Part shown: positions 7,942 to 16,403 of the stretch, one piece after another
Position numbering within the stretch: position 1 is the first letter of the stretch
Layout: each line of letters starts with the position of its first letter
Origin: Candidatus Schekmanbacteria bacterium
Lineage (GTDB): Bacteria; CSSED10-310; JACPHN01
Assembly (NCBI GenBank): GCA_016188575.1
Contig: JACPHN010000013.1
Location: 1-45,117, forward strand
DNA: 45,117 nt
Direction: 5' to 3'
Translations under genes and position numbers: made by a program
Notes under the pieces: generated by a model
What the model was told of the DNA's origin: nothing
Databases searched by the model: none
The model's input: the letters and a program-made list of their open reading frames with translations, nothing else

Positions 7942-9552
7942 ATGCCCTCACGCTCGACCCTGGCGATAGCGACGACCATTTTTCTCATCGTCACCCACGC
8001 CTTCCCGCTGGCACCGGCTCGCGCCTCCAGCCACCGGGAAGCGCCGCTGATCTCGTTGGATCCCACCGCCGACAGTACGGACACCTACGTCTTTCTCGCG
8101 CCTGGCGATCCGACCCGCGTGGTCCTGATCGCGTCCTTTATCCCCTTCGAGGCGCCCGAAGGCGGACCGAATTATTTCGTCTTCAACGACCAAAACGTCT
8201 ACGAGATCGTGATCGACAATGACGGCAATGCCGTCCCGGACGTTATCTACACGCTCTCCACAACGACCACGATTCAGAACCCGAACACCTTCCTCTACAA
8301 TACTGGGCCGATCACCGCTATCACCGGCCCCGAGCTCAACCGCCGCCAGACGTTTACGCTGGTTGAGGACATGGGCGGGAGTTTTTCGACGATTTTTTCC
8401 GGCGCGGCGATCCCGCCCGTGAACATCGGCGAGAAGTCCACGCCGAGCTACCAGGCGCTGATGAGCAGCGGCATCTACACCTACACAGATCCCCAGACCA
8501 GCGACCGCATCGACGTCTTCGCCGGCCCCACCGACGATCCCTTCTGGGTCGATCTGCAGGTCTTCGACTTGCTAACGCTGCGCGGGCAAGCGCCGCCGAT
8601 CGGCTACTCCAGCGACGATAACACGCCCGTGGATTCGCTCGCCGGCTTCAATGTGCACAGCCTGGTCATCGAGGTGCCGGTCGCGCGCATCACCAACGGC
8701 GAGCCCGTGATCGGCGTCTGGGCGCGCGCGCTGCGGAAGGAGGATAGTTCCACGACACAGATCTCCCGGCTCGGCATGCCGCTGGTGAATGAGCTCGTCT
8801 TGCCGCTCGGGCTCAAGGACACCTTCAACGGGCTTGCGGCGAGCGCCGATCTGTCCGTCTACACCCTGCTGCAGCAGAGCGTCGAAGACCCCGAGGTGGG
8901 GCGCCTGCTGTGCCAGCTCTATGACGTGCCGCTGCCCGCGGACACGGAGCCGGATTGCTCGACCAATCACACTCCCGGCGACTTTCGCTCGGGACGCGGC
9001 GACATTTTCGACATTTTTCTTACCGGCATGCAGCTCGTGGCGCCGTTCGACATCGTCACGGCGAGCGGGACCGTGACCCTGCCCGCGGGCTTCAACGTCA
9101 ACCGGCCCGCCGGCATCATTCCCGCCGAGATGATTCGGCTGAACACGGCGATCGCCGGCACGACGTGCAGCCCCACGCCGTCACGGCTGGGGGTGCTCGG
9201 CGGCGACGCCTGCGGTTTCCCGAACGGACGCCGGCTCCAGGACGACATCGTGGACATCGAGCTGCTCGCGGTGGCGGGCGCGGCCTACGCGGTGCTCGAC
9301 GGGCGCGACACCAGCTTCACGTTTAATAGCGGGCTGACCAGCGTGCTGCGCGATGGGGTCGACGGGAACGACAAGGCGTTTTCGTCGACGTTTCCCTACC
9401 TCGCCGCGCCCCACTCCGGGCAGACGCACGTGCACACCAACCCGGAGCCGTTCGTCGTTTCTGTGCTGTCCGGCGCGGCGCTGGTCATGCTGTCGTTCGT
9501 GCTCCTGCCGTACCGCCTCGTGCGCCGCAGGGCGAGAGCGAGATGCGCGTGA
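7942..9552 (+). CDS. DUF4331 exported protein with C-terminal anchor
   Basis: The product is 536 residues. ATG 7942 is preceded by AGGAGGT at the right distance. A signal peptide (STLAIATTIFLIVTHAFPLA, cleavage near ARA-SSH) leads directly into the DUF4331 hallmark SSHREAPLISLDPTADSTD and TYVFLAPGDPTRVVLIASFI. The family hallmarks continue with GGPNYFVFNDQNVYEIVIDN, DGDA-like turns and, near the end, HSGQTHVHTNPEP. After that comes a hydrophobic helix (FVVSVLSGAALVMLSFVLLP) and the tail RLVRRRARARCA, so it is probably anchored with most of the protein outside the cytoplasm. The family's function is unknown. It overlaps the next gene by 10 bases, implying co-translation. Confidence 0.9.
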   Translation: MPSRSTLAIATTIFLIVTHAFPLAPARASSHREAPLISLDPTADSTDTYVFLAPGDPTRVVLIASFIPFEAPEGGPNYFVFNDQNVYEIVIDNDGNAVPDVIYTLSTTTTIQNPNTFLYNTGPITAITGPELNRRQTFTLVEDMGGSFSTIFSGAAIPPVNIGEKSTPSYQALMSSGIYTYTDPQTSDRIDVFAGPTDDPFWVDLQVFDLLTLRGQAPPIGYSSDDNTPVDSLAGFNVHSLVIEVPVARITNGEPVIGVWARALRKEDSSTTQISRLGMPLVNELVLPLGLKDTFNGLAASADLSVYTLLQQSVEDPEVGRLLCQLYDVPLPADTEPDCSTNHTPGDFRSGRGDIFDIFLTGMQLVAPFDIVTASGTVTLPAGFNVNRPAGIIPAEMIRLNTAIAGTTCSPTPSRLGVLGGDACGFPNGRRLQDDIVDIELLAVAGAAYAVLDGRDTSFTFNSGLTSVLRDGVDGNDKAFSSTFPYLAAPHSGQTHVHTNPEPFVVSVLSGAALVMLSFVLLPYRLVRRRARARCA

Positions 9553-10382
9553 GGTGGCACGCGAGCGGCCATCGCGCCGCGGCGGTGCTGGCCGTCGCGG
9601 CGCTCGCGGGCGCAACCGCGCCGGCGCCGGCGCATGACTTCTGGATTACCGCCTCGACGTATGCCCCGGCGCGGGGCGAACCCGTCCTGTTGCGTCTCTT
9701 CGTGGGTGAGCACCTGGAAGGCATGGCGGTGCCGCGCATTGCGGAGTGGTTCGAGCGCTTCGACGTCCAGTCGGCGGGCGGAAGGCTCGAGGTCGCGGGC
9801 ATCGAGGGCGGAGACCCCGCCGGTTTTTTCTACGCCGCGTCCCCGGGAGCCCACGTCGTGGGATATCAGGGGGAGCCCGAGCCGATTGCCCTCGAGGTGA
9901 TGGCGTTTCGCGAGCACCTCCGGCGGAAGGGCGCCGAGGGTGTGCTGGCGGGCGGTCAACGGGGAGCGCCGCCGCCGCCACTGCCGCCGGCCGGAGCGAT
10001 GGTTCACGAGCGGTTCGCCCGCTGCGCGAAGGTGTTGATTGCCGCGCAGGGGAGCGTCGAGGGGTTCGCCAGAAGGCTCGGGCTACCGCTGGAGCTCGTG
10101 CCGCAGAGCGATCCGAGCCATGGGGGAGAGGTCCGCGTGGCGCTCTTGTTTCGGGGGCGGCCGCTTGCCGGGGCGCTTGTCGAGGTGTGGCTTCGCCGCG
10201 GCGAAGCACCCGCCGGCGCGGCCCGCACCGGCGCTGACGGCGAGGTCACGCTGCGGCTGGAGACCGGCTCGCCCAGTCTGATCACCGCGTTCCACGTGGT
10301 ACCGGCCGCGGTACCGGCCGCCGACTTCGACAGCTACTGGGCGTCGCTGATGCTCGCGCCGGTGGCCGCCGGCGCGCCGTAG
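9543..10382 (+). CDS. DUF4198 periplasmic protein
   Basis: The 279-residue product has a signal peptide (AAAVLAVAALAGATAPAPA) followed at once by HDFWITASTYAPARGEPVLL, the diagnostic start of DUF4198 proteins. The C-terminal third (GGEVRVALLFRGRPLAGALV, GADGEVTLRLETG) is an Ig-like strand module usual for the family. Characterised relatives are linked to nickel/cobalt or other metal uptake, and the N-terminal His-Asp of the mature protein is a candidate metal ligand; that role is inferred here. Its ATG lies inside the end of the DUF4331 gene. It converges with the cyclase gene with only 13 bases between them. Confidence 0.85.
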   Translation: MRVRWHASGHRAAAVLAVAALAGATAPAPAHDFWITASTYAPARGEPVLLRLFVGEHLEGMAVPRIAEWFERFDVQSAGGRLEVAGIEGGDPAGFFYAASPGAHVVGYQGEPEPIALEVMAFREHLRRKGAEGVLAGGQRGAPPPPLPPAGAMVHERFARCAKVLIAAQGSVEGFARRLGLPLELVPQSDPSHGGEVRVALLFRGRPLAGALVEVWLRRGEAPAGAARTGADGEVTLRLETGSPSLITAFHVVPAAVPAADFDSYWASLMLAPVAAGAP

Positions 10383-10395
10383 CGGCGCGGCCAGG

Positions 10396-11370
10396 TCACT
10401 CGCGCACCCGCATCCCCCGCGCCGCGTCCCAGTGGAGCACCTTGTCGCTCCTGGGCAGCGGCGCCTCGGGCACCTCACCGGGCGCCACGCCATGCTTCCA
10501 GTCCGCCGGGCAGAGCGCGACCAGGCGAGCGTATCCGCCCAGACCGCCGGCCAGCTTCGGATAGCCGATGGCGATCAGACAGCCGGTCTCGGCGACCTGA
10601 TCGAGGTTCGCGACGCCCTCGGCCTGAGCGTATCCCGAGTGCATCAGCCAGTGTTCGCCCTCGAGCGACGGCGTCGTGTCCGTATCGAGCGGCTCGTGCC
10701 CGTGCAACAGAATGTGGCGCTGCTCGTGCAAAAACTTGAGCGCGGCCAGCGACACCCCCGGAAACACCGGTTGCGCCGCGAGCGCCGGATCCGGCCAGGC
10801 TCGGGACCAGTCCGAACGCACCATGACCACCGAACCGGTCGGAATCCGGCCGTGGCTCGCCTCCCACCGTTCGATGTCCGCGACTTGCAGGTGGTATCCG
10901 GGGTCGCCCGCGACCTGTTCGACGATGGAAATGACGGCGAGCGGCCGCAGCGTATATGTGGGTGGCAGCTCGTCGATCGCCGGATACTCGGGCGCCCAGT
11001 GCGCCGGCGGGTCGAGCTGGGTGCCGAGCTGGTCGGTGCTGAGCTCGTATCGCGTCGCCTCGAAGCCGTCCTCGGCATATCGGTAGGCCTTGCCGGTTTC
11101 CGGGCTCACCGCGGGGCCGAACAGCGAAGGGCCGAATCCCTTCCACACCGGCACCGACGGCGTCACCGTGTGCGTGAGGTCGATGTATTTCGCCCTCTTC
11201 AGCGCCTGATCGTAGACCGACCATAGCCCGGTTGCCGCTGTTTCCGGCGATGCTGCCGCCGTCGCCGCCTCCACGGGCGCCGGCGCCGCCCCCCGATGTG
11301 GCGCGCATCCCCAATGCGCCGCTACCGCTATCGCCATCGCAAGGATCGAACCGAAAAGAACCGTCTTCAT
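10396..11370 (-). CDS. Cyclase-family (PF04199) exported hydrolase
   Basis: The 324-residue product is a kynurenine-formamidase-like metallohydrolase. ATG 11370 follows GGAAGGTG at good spacing. A signal segment (TVLFGSILAMAIAVAAHWGC) suggests export, perhaps as a lipoprotein. Family motifs are KYIDLTHTVTPSVPVWKGF, ELSTDQLGTQLDPPAHW, TGSVVMVRSDWSRAW and GHEPLDTDTTPSLEGEHWL. The usual metal motif is HxGTHxDxPxH; here the first His is a Ser and GTH reads GTQ, so metal binding may use a reduced ligand set (Asp and the last His are kept). Its substrate is unknown. A separate unit from the acetyltransferase upstream is possible, as the gap is 97 bases. Confidence 0.85.
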   Translation of the reverse strand: MKTVLFGSILAMAIAVAAHWGCAPHRGAAPAPVEAATAAASPETAATGLWSVYDQALKRAKYIDLTHTVTPSVPVWKGFGPSLFGPAVSPETGKAYRYAEDGFEATRYELSTDQLGTQLDPPAHWAPEYPAIDELPPTYTLRPLAVISIVEQVAGDPGYHLQVADIERWEASHGRIPTGSVVMVRSDWSRAWPDPALAAQPVFPGVSLAALKFLHEQRHILLHGHEPLDTDTTPSLEGEHWLMHSGYAQAEGVANLDQVAETGCLIAIGYPKLAGGLGGYARLVALCPADWKHGVAPGEVPEAPLPRSDKVLHWDAARGMRVRE

Positions 11371-11467
11371 GAGCACCTTCCGCGTTCCTGGTTGCTCGCT
11401 ACGCCGGTAGCGGCCGGGTCCCCGCAAGCGTGGCGAGGGGTGGAACGGTTACCCGGCGCGTGGGTCG

Positions 11468-12610
11468 TCACGGCCGCCCGCGCCGAAGCAGTGCGGCGGC
11501 GCGCTGGATCTGCCGGCCGACGAGCGGGCGCAGGCGTTTCTCCGCGACCGTACAGAGCAAGCAGCGCGGATCGCGCCTGCCATGTACGCAAAGCTGGATG
11601 TGCTCCGCGGCCGAATTGGCCAGCTCCTGCTTCCACCGCGCCGGAAAGCCGAGCAGGTCGCAGCGGTCGAGCTGCTCCTCGAACGCGGCGCGGAGCGCGT
11701 GAACCACCACCATCATGCCCGGCGACAGCGCCGCGTGGCGCTGATCGTAAGAGGTCTTGAGCGCGTACAGAGTGTCGCGGAATGCGACCGCGAACAGGTA
11801 TGCAATCGGCTGCCCGGCGACGTCGAGGAGATGCAGCCGCAACCAGTGTTGCTCCGCCGCGCTGCGCGCGAGCGCCACATAGAATCGCTGGGGGCTCGCG
11901 TCGTGCAGAGATTCGCCGGACTCCGACTTCCAACTGTGATCCTCGATCGCCAGCACGTCCCGCCAGGCCGCCTCGACTTCGCCGGGTGTCGTGACCAGGC
12001 GCCAGCGCAGATCCGGTTGCTGCTGGAGGCGCCGCAGCTTGCGGCCGAGCTCATGCTGGACGTGGCTTGCGCGGGAAGCGAGGTAGGCCTGCCAGGAGCC
12101 CTCAATTGCGATGGCCGGCGAAGGATCGGCGGGGCGTTCGCACGCGCGGAGGCCCAGGCGCGGCGCGCGCGCGGCCCAGGCGCGGCGGCCGGCGGCGCCC
12201 GCAAGACCGGTGCCGAGTCTCAGCCGCGGCCGGCGACGGGTGTCGCGAAGGTGCTGCAGCATCGCATCAACCACGTCCTCGACGGCGCCCGCGACGAGCA
12301 CGCCGGAGCGCCGGGCGTGGCCGTTGAGCGGCAGCGCCAGAGCCCCGGAGCAGAGCGGCGGAGCCGTCAGGACTTCGCTTTCCGCATCTTCCAGGAAAGG
12401 CGCCATGCCACTCAGGCGATCGCCGTCCCAGGCGAGTAGAAAGGCGAGCGGCCGCGGTGACCAGAAAGCGGCGATCCAGGGCTCGAGCCACTGCCGCGTG
12501 TAGAAGAGCTCGGAATCCGGGCTGGCGTCGACCAGCGCGTCCCACGCTTCGCGACAGGTATCCAGCTCATCGGGGTCGCGGACCACGGTAACCTGCAGTG
12601 TCACGCTCAC
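11468..12610 (-). CDS. CelD/BcsL-like GNAT acetyltransferase (BioF2 type)
   Basis: The 380-residue product has the two-lobed layout of the Acetyltransf_6/CelD group. The N-lobe has WDALVDASPDSELFYTRQWL and WIAAFWSPRPLAFLLAWDGD; the C-lobe has LASRASHVQHELGRKLRRLQ, AWRDVLAIEDHSWKSESGES, RFYVALARSAAEQHWLRLHL, DVAGQPIAYLFAVAFRDTLY and ALKTSYDQRHAALSPGMMVV. These proteins N-acyl-transfer to sugars or peptides during exopolysaccharide synthesis or cell-wall modification. A cytosolic location is likely. The gene follows the 12639-13241 gene with a 28-base gap, so the two are probably cotranscribed. Confidence 0.85.
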   Translation of the reverse strand: MSVTLQVTVVRDPDELDTCREAWDALVDASPDSELFYTRQWLEPWIAAFWSPRPLAFLLAWDGDRLSGMAPFLEDAESEVLTAPPLCSGALALPLNGHARRSGVLVAGAVEDVVDAMLQHLRDTRRRPRLRLGTGLAGAAGRRAWAARAPRLGLRACERPADPSPAIAIEGSWQAYLASRASHVQHELGRKLRRLQQQPDLRWRLVTTPGEVEAAWRDVLAIEDHSWKSESGESLHDASPQRFYVALARSAAEQHWLRLHLLDVAGQPIAYLFAVAFRDTLYALKTSYDQRHAALSPGMMVVVHALRAAFEEQLDRCDLLGFPARWKQELANSAAEHIQLCVHGRRDPRCLLCTVAEKRLRPLVGRQIQRAAALLRRGRP

Positions 12611-12638
12611 ACCTCCCGGCGCCGCGGGCGCGCCGCCC

Positions 12639-13241
12639 TCAAGGACGCTCGAGCCAAGCTTCCGACCAGAACAGGAAACAGGTGCGATTGCATCCGGCGA
12701 AATCCTCGAAGCTGGTCTCGGCCGTCTCGCAAATCGCCTCGTCGAGAATGACCACGTCGCGCAGTCGCAGCATGCGCCTGGTGCGCTCGTCGAAAAAGCG
12801 ATCGACGCGCTTGCGCACCGTGCGCACGGTGCCGCAGTAGCGGTCCATGGGCGGGACGTACGCGAGGCCGCGATAGCGCCCCGCGGCGTCGAGCGTGGCG
12901 AGGATTTGCGCCTTTGTTTTCACCCGCACGTGCTCACCAGGAGTCAGGCCGAGAGGCGCAAGGGCGGGGGCTGTCGCGCTGGTGCCGCTCACGTCGCCAG
13001 ACTCGCGCGGAGGAGGCAGGGCGAGGCCGAGCCGGCGCCGGAAGGCGTTGGGGTCGGTGAGAGCGAGGCGCGCGGCCCGCCGGAGCCGTCCCAGAAGGCG
13101 AAACGTGAGGCGCCGCAACTTGCCCCGCGGCGACAGCTCGGTGATCGCGTGCTCAATGTCATCCAGTTGGCACTCCATGGTCGTCTCCGTTTCGACCGCG
13201 GGCGCTTCATCCGACGTATCGCATGGGCGCAGCGGTTTCAT
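12639..13241 (-). CDS. Conserved small protein with a C-terminal Cys-rich motif
   Basis: The product is 200 residues. The variable basic N-terminal half is followed by a compact domain: GLTPGEHVRVKTKAQILATL, AGRYRGLAYVPPMDRYCGTV, RTVRKRVDRFFDERTRRMLR, VVILDEAICE and GCNRTCFLFWSEAWLER. I recall uncharacterised proteins with the same layout (GERVRVKS..EI..TLD.....GLPFMPEM..FCG ... GC...C.IFWKEAWL) near polysaccharide genes. The front part resembles an SH3-like barrel, and the three spaced cysteines could bind metal; both are inferences. AGGTGGG lies about 8 bases upstream of ATG 13241. It is immediately upstream of the CelD-like gene. Confidence 0.75.
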   Translation of the reverse strand: MKPLRPCDTSDEAPAVETETTMECQLDDIEHAITELSPRGKLRRLTFRLLGRLRRAARLALTDPNAFRRRLGLALPPPRESGDVSGTSATAPALAPLGLTPGEHVRVKTKAQILATLDAAGRYRGLAYVPPMDRYCGTVRTVRKRVDRFFDERTRRMLRLRDVVILDEAICETAETSFEDFAGCNRTCFLFWSEAWLERP

Positions 13242-13484
13242 GGGCGGGTCCCACCTGCTTCATCGAGAGTCGCGAGCATAGACAGCCGTCGCCGGGCCGG
13301 ATCCTGCGCCCCGGCGACTTCCAGACCGAACAAACGCGCGCGGATACGTTCGACCTCGCTGGGGAGCTGCCTGGCGCTTGCAGAATGAGAGTATGCACGC
13401 AACGGCCAACAGTAGCACGGCCGCATCCGGCTAGCAACCCTGAATTCACCGCCAGCTCGAAGTCGACGCGGTAGCGCCCCCCCG

Positions 13485-15377
13485 TCAGCGCGCGCCGAGG
13501 ATACCCCGGACCGTGAGCCCCGCCTGTCGAAGCCGCCAGCCCAAGGAATCGCGCGACAGGCCAAGTACCCGAGCGGCGGCGGCACCGGAGCCGTGCAGGC
13601 GAATCGCGGCGGTGATGTCCGCGATGCTCGGGGCCTCACGACGTCGCGCGCGCGCGACCGCGAGCAGCGGCTCGAGGCCGAGCCTCTTCAGGTGGACCGC
13701 GAGGCTGGATGGTGGCAGCGCGCGTTGCCCGTAGCCCAGGGCGGCGGTGAGCGCCGAGTCGCGCGCCATCGCCGTCACCTGCCCGCCGTGCTCGAAAATC
13801 TTTCCGCGCAGCGTCTCCGCCAACCAGGCAGCAGCGCTCCTGGGTCCGGCCGGGAGCGGCACCTTGGCTGCCGCCGGCGGCGCCGCCACCACCACCTCCG
13901 CATCTGCCGCCGGTACAGCGCCCGCGAGTGGCGCCGGGGCCGCGGCTTCAGGCACCCGCCCGGGCGCATCAAAAACCGTGTCGAATACCAGGTGCTCCGG
14001 ACAGAGCTGTCGGAGCCCGGTGGGGGAGAACAGCACCGAGCGGTTGATCACGTGCTGCAGGCCGCGGATGTTTCCTGCCCGCGCCCAATCGTGCCGGCAG
14101 AGGGAGGTGAGGGCGGCGGACGATATGCCGATGAGCTCGGGCCGCCCAAACCGCTCGCAAGCCCGTGCCAGGAATGACCAGGCAAGGGGTTCGATGTCGG
14201 CTGGGCGCTGTGTGAGCGCGGGCAGCTCGAGCGCGACTTCGCAAAGCCGCCAGAAGAGATCCTCGCGAAAGCGCCCGGCACGCACGAGGCCGGCGAGGTC
14301 GGCGCTGGTCGCGGCGATGATCTGCACGTCGACCGCGACGTCATCGCTGGAGCCGAGCGGCGCGAAGCGGCCCGTCTCAAGGAGTCGCAGCAGACGGGTT
14401 TGCAGCTCGCCCGGCAGCGTTGAGACCTCGTCGACGAACAGCGTGCCGCGATCCGCGAGCCTGGCCTTGCCCACGCGCCCCTCGCGAGGTGCGGCGAACC
14501 CCGATTGCGGGGCATAGCCAAAGAGCTCCGCCCCCAAGGTCTCCGCCGAGGTGATCTGGGAGCAGTCGAGCGTGACGAAGGGCCCATCTTTGCGGCGCGA
14601 CTCATAGTGGAACGCCTGCGCCAGGGAGGACTTGCCCGCGCCCGTCGGCCCCGTCAGCAGGATCCGCAGGCGGTCGGCATGAAGAATCCGGCGGAGCCGC
14701 TCGATCACGTTTTCGGCGAACGCGGAATCCCGAGTTTCGAAGCTTCCCAGGCGCCCTTGTCGGGTCGCCGCGCGCGACGTGCGGAGCGCCTGGACTTCCT
14801 GCCGCGCCGCCTCGAGGTCGCGCGCCGTCTGCCCGAGCGCGCGCACGAGGTTCAGCGTCCGCTGCGCGAGCTCGGTCAAGTCCGTTAGCAGCTCGCTGTC
14901 CTCCGCACTGAAGGGGCCGCCGCCCCCGTCTCGATACGCGCAGACGCAGCCCCAAAACGCGCGCTCGCGGCTCGGCGGTTGTAGCTCCCAGCGGAAAATG
15001 GGCGCCGCGAGCACACTGCGGATGCCAAGGTCCACGATGCTACCGGAGCTCAGCGCGAGCGGCTCACCGTCGAAGGCGATGAGCGGCCGCTCGGTGCGGC
15101 GAACCTCCTCGAGAATCGCGCGCGAAGTGTGCCGCGAGAGCTCGTCGCCGCGAATCCCGCTGCCGTCGCTAGCGTAGGCAACCCATTCGTCCTCCGCAGG
15201 GGACCATAGCGCCACCACCGCATCGGTGCCGGTGACCGCCTCCCGCGCCATCTGCGCGAGGTCGCGCACCGCACCCGAGAAGTCGCTGGTGGTAAGATAG
15301 TCGCGGCGGAGAAAGGTCCGCAGCACGTCGGGCGTCGCATGTCTCCCGTGCCGTATCGAAGGTCGAAACTCGTCCAC
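13485..15377 (-). CDS. GAF / AAA+ / Fis-type regulator lacking a GAFTGA loop
   Basis: The 630-residue product has a GAF-like sensory region (about 35-180), an AAA+ core (about 215-465) and a Fis-type helix-turn-helix at the end (about 585-622, VLGLSRDSLGWRLRQAGL). Walker A is GPTGAGKS (243-250) and Walker B is GTLFVDEVS (311-319); RFREDLFWRLCEVALELPAL is the usual second-region sequence. The loop that should read GAFTGA and contact sigma-54 reads GYAPQSGFAAPREGR (287-301). It is thus a member of the enhancer-binding fold that may not remodel sigma-54 holoenzyme. GTG 15377 follows GGGGAGGAG. An Ala/Pro-rich linker (474-512) joins the core to the DNA-binding end. Confidence 0.85.
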   Translation of the reverse strand: MDEFRPSIRHGRHATPDVLRTFLRRDYLTTSDFSGAVRDLAQMAREAVTGTDAVVALWSPAEDEWVAYASDGSGIRGDELSRHTSRAILEEVRRTERPLIAFDGEPLALSSGSIVDLGIRSVLAAPIFRWELQPPSRERAFWGCVCAYRDGGGGPFSAEDSELLTDLTELAQRTLNLVRALGQTARDLEAARQEVQALRTSRAATRQGRLGSFETRDSAFAENVIERLRRILHADRLRILLTGPTGAGKSSLAQAFHYESRRKDGPFVTLDCSQITSAETLGAELFGYAPQSGFAAPREGRVGKARLADRGTLFVDEVSTLPGELQTRLLRLLETGRFAPLGSSDDVAVDVQIIAATSADLAGLVRAGRFREDLFWRLCEVALELPALTQRPADIEPLAWSFLARACERFGRPELIGISSAALTSLCRHDWARAGNIRGLQHVINRSVLFSPTGLRQLCPEHLVFDTVFDAPGRVPEAAAPAPLAGAVPAADAEVVVAAPPAAAKVPLPAGPRSAAAWLAETLRGKIFEHGGQVTAMARDSALTAALGYGQRALPPSSLAVHLKRLGLEPLLAVARARRREAPSIADITAAIRLHGSGAAAARVLGLSRDSLGWRLRQAGLTVRGILGAR

Positions 15378-15419
15378 TGCGGCGCTGCTCCTCCCCGCGC
15401 GCGGCGCACGTTCGTTCGA

Positions 15420-16115
15420 TTAGCGGGCTCGCCCCTCCATGGAGTCTACCTCGCCGCCAAAGATCAGTAGCCAAATCCCGAGTCCGAGCATGCCAAGACT
15501 CATCGGCAGGAAAAGCCAATCGTACGCAGGCGCTGGCGCGAGCACGAGAGCGAAGTTTCTTATCACAAACCCGAGACCACCAAGAGCAAGGAGAGCACCG
15601 AGAATCCTCGGGAGGTAGCCGGACAGGAAGATGAGGCATCCGAAGATGATCGAGCCGACTCCCCCGAAGGCCATCAGAGCTCCGCTCGCGTAACCGTAGA
15701 ACTTGAGTGAGAGCAAGGCAATGGCGTCTAACTGGTCGTTCGAGAACGCATTGAGAGAGTTCCTGCTTTCGAAGATCAGCAACGGCGCCAGATAAAATAG
15801 CTCAGCAACGGCGAAGACCGCGACAGCCACCAAGCCGAAGAAGGCTGCCAGCAAAGCCATATCTTTGCGCACGGGTCTTAGCAATACGTAAAAGATCAGG
15901 GTGAGCGCGATGTTGCATAGACCTTCGACGAGATACGCGGCAAACCCCATACGGAACAGCAAGTTGGACGAATCGATATTTCTCGCGGTGGCGGCTGCAT
16001 CGTTCGGTACGGTGACGGTGGTCGGAACATAGAGCTCGCCGAAGCCGCCCGCGACGAGCGAAATGAGGAGAAGCACCCCGGCTATCTTTGCGAGCCAAGC
16101 GGAGTTTCTTGTCAT
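15420..16115 (-). CDS. DUF4386 integral membrane protein
   Basis: The 231-residue product has six hydrophobic segments, including KIAGVLLLISLVAGGFGELY, LVEGLCNIALTLIFYVLLRP, LLAAFFGLVAVAVFAVAELF, ALMAFGGVGSIIFGCLIFLS and the final LFLPMSLGMLGLGIWLLIFG. The start (SAWLAKIAGVLLLISLVAG), the VPTTVTVPNDAAATARNI loop and the SNLLFRMGFAAYL segment fit DUF4386, a family of unknown function. Its base composition is visibly less GC-rich than its neighbours, hinting at acquisition. The start codon overlaps the stop of the 93-residue frame upstream (ATGA), and the regulator gene follows after 42 bases. Confidence 0.85.
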   Translation of the reverse strand: MTRNSAWLAKIAGVLLLISLVAGGFGELYVPTTVTVPNDAAATARNIDSSNLLFRMGFAAYLVEGLCNIALTLIFYVLLRPVRKDMALLAAFFGLVAVAVFAVAELFYLAPLLIFESRNSLNAFSNDQLDAIALLSLKFYGYASGALMAFGGVGSIIFGCLIFLSGYLPRILGALLALGGLGFVIRNFALVLAPAPAYDWLFLPMSLGMLGLGIWLLIFGGEVDSMEGRAR

Positions 16116-16393
16116 CCAGTGTTCGGCGCGGCGACCCCCGACTTCAGGCAGAGGAGGAAGCGCCGCTCCTGTGTGCAGGTGTAGCCGTCGCCCCGCGGGA
16201 GCCGCCGGCAGTGCTTGTAGCGAATGCCTTTGATGGTCGCGGCAACCGTCGGAATGTCGAAGCTGCCGCTCGCGCGCAGGGCCGCGCGATCGTCGGCGTG
16301 CCTTTCGACGTCCAGGCCCGCCCGCCGCAACTGACTGGCGATCTGTGGGTCTCGCTTCGGATCATCTGCGATAACCAGGATACGGCGCCGCAA
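16112..16393 (-). CDS. Small hypothetical protein
   Basis: The 93-residue product begins RRRILVIADDPKRDPQIASQ and LRRAGLDVERHADDRAAL, which looks like the first beta-alpha-beta unit of a receiver-like or PIN-like fold, then has a Cys/Arg-rich end (KHCRRLPRGDGYTCTQERRF). No family recognised. It starts at TTG 16393 directly after GGGGAGGT, and its stop overlaps the DUF4386 start by four bases, which favours a real, translationally coupled gene. Confidence 0.4.
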   Translation of the reverse strand: MRRRILVIADDPKRDPQIASQLRRAGLDVERHADDRAALRASGSFDIPTVAATIKGIRYKHCRRLPRGDGYTCTQERRFLLCLKSGVAAPNTG

Positions 16394-16403
16394 TGACCTC
16401 CCC

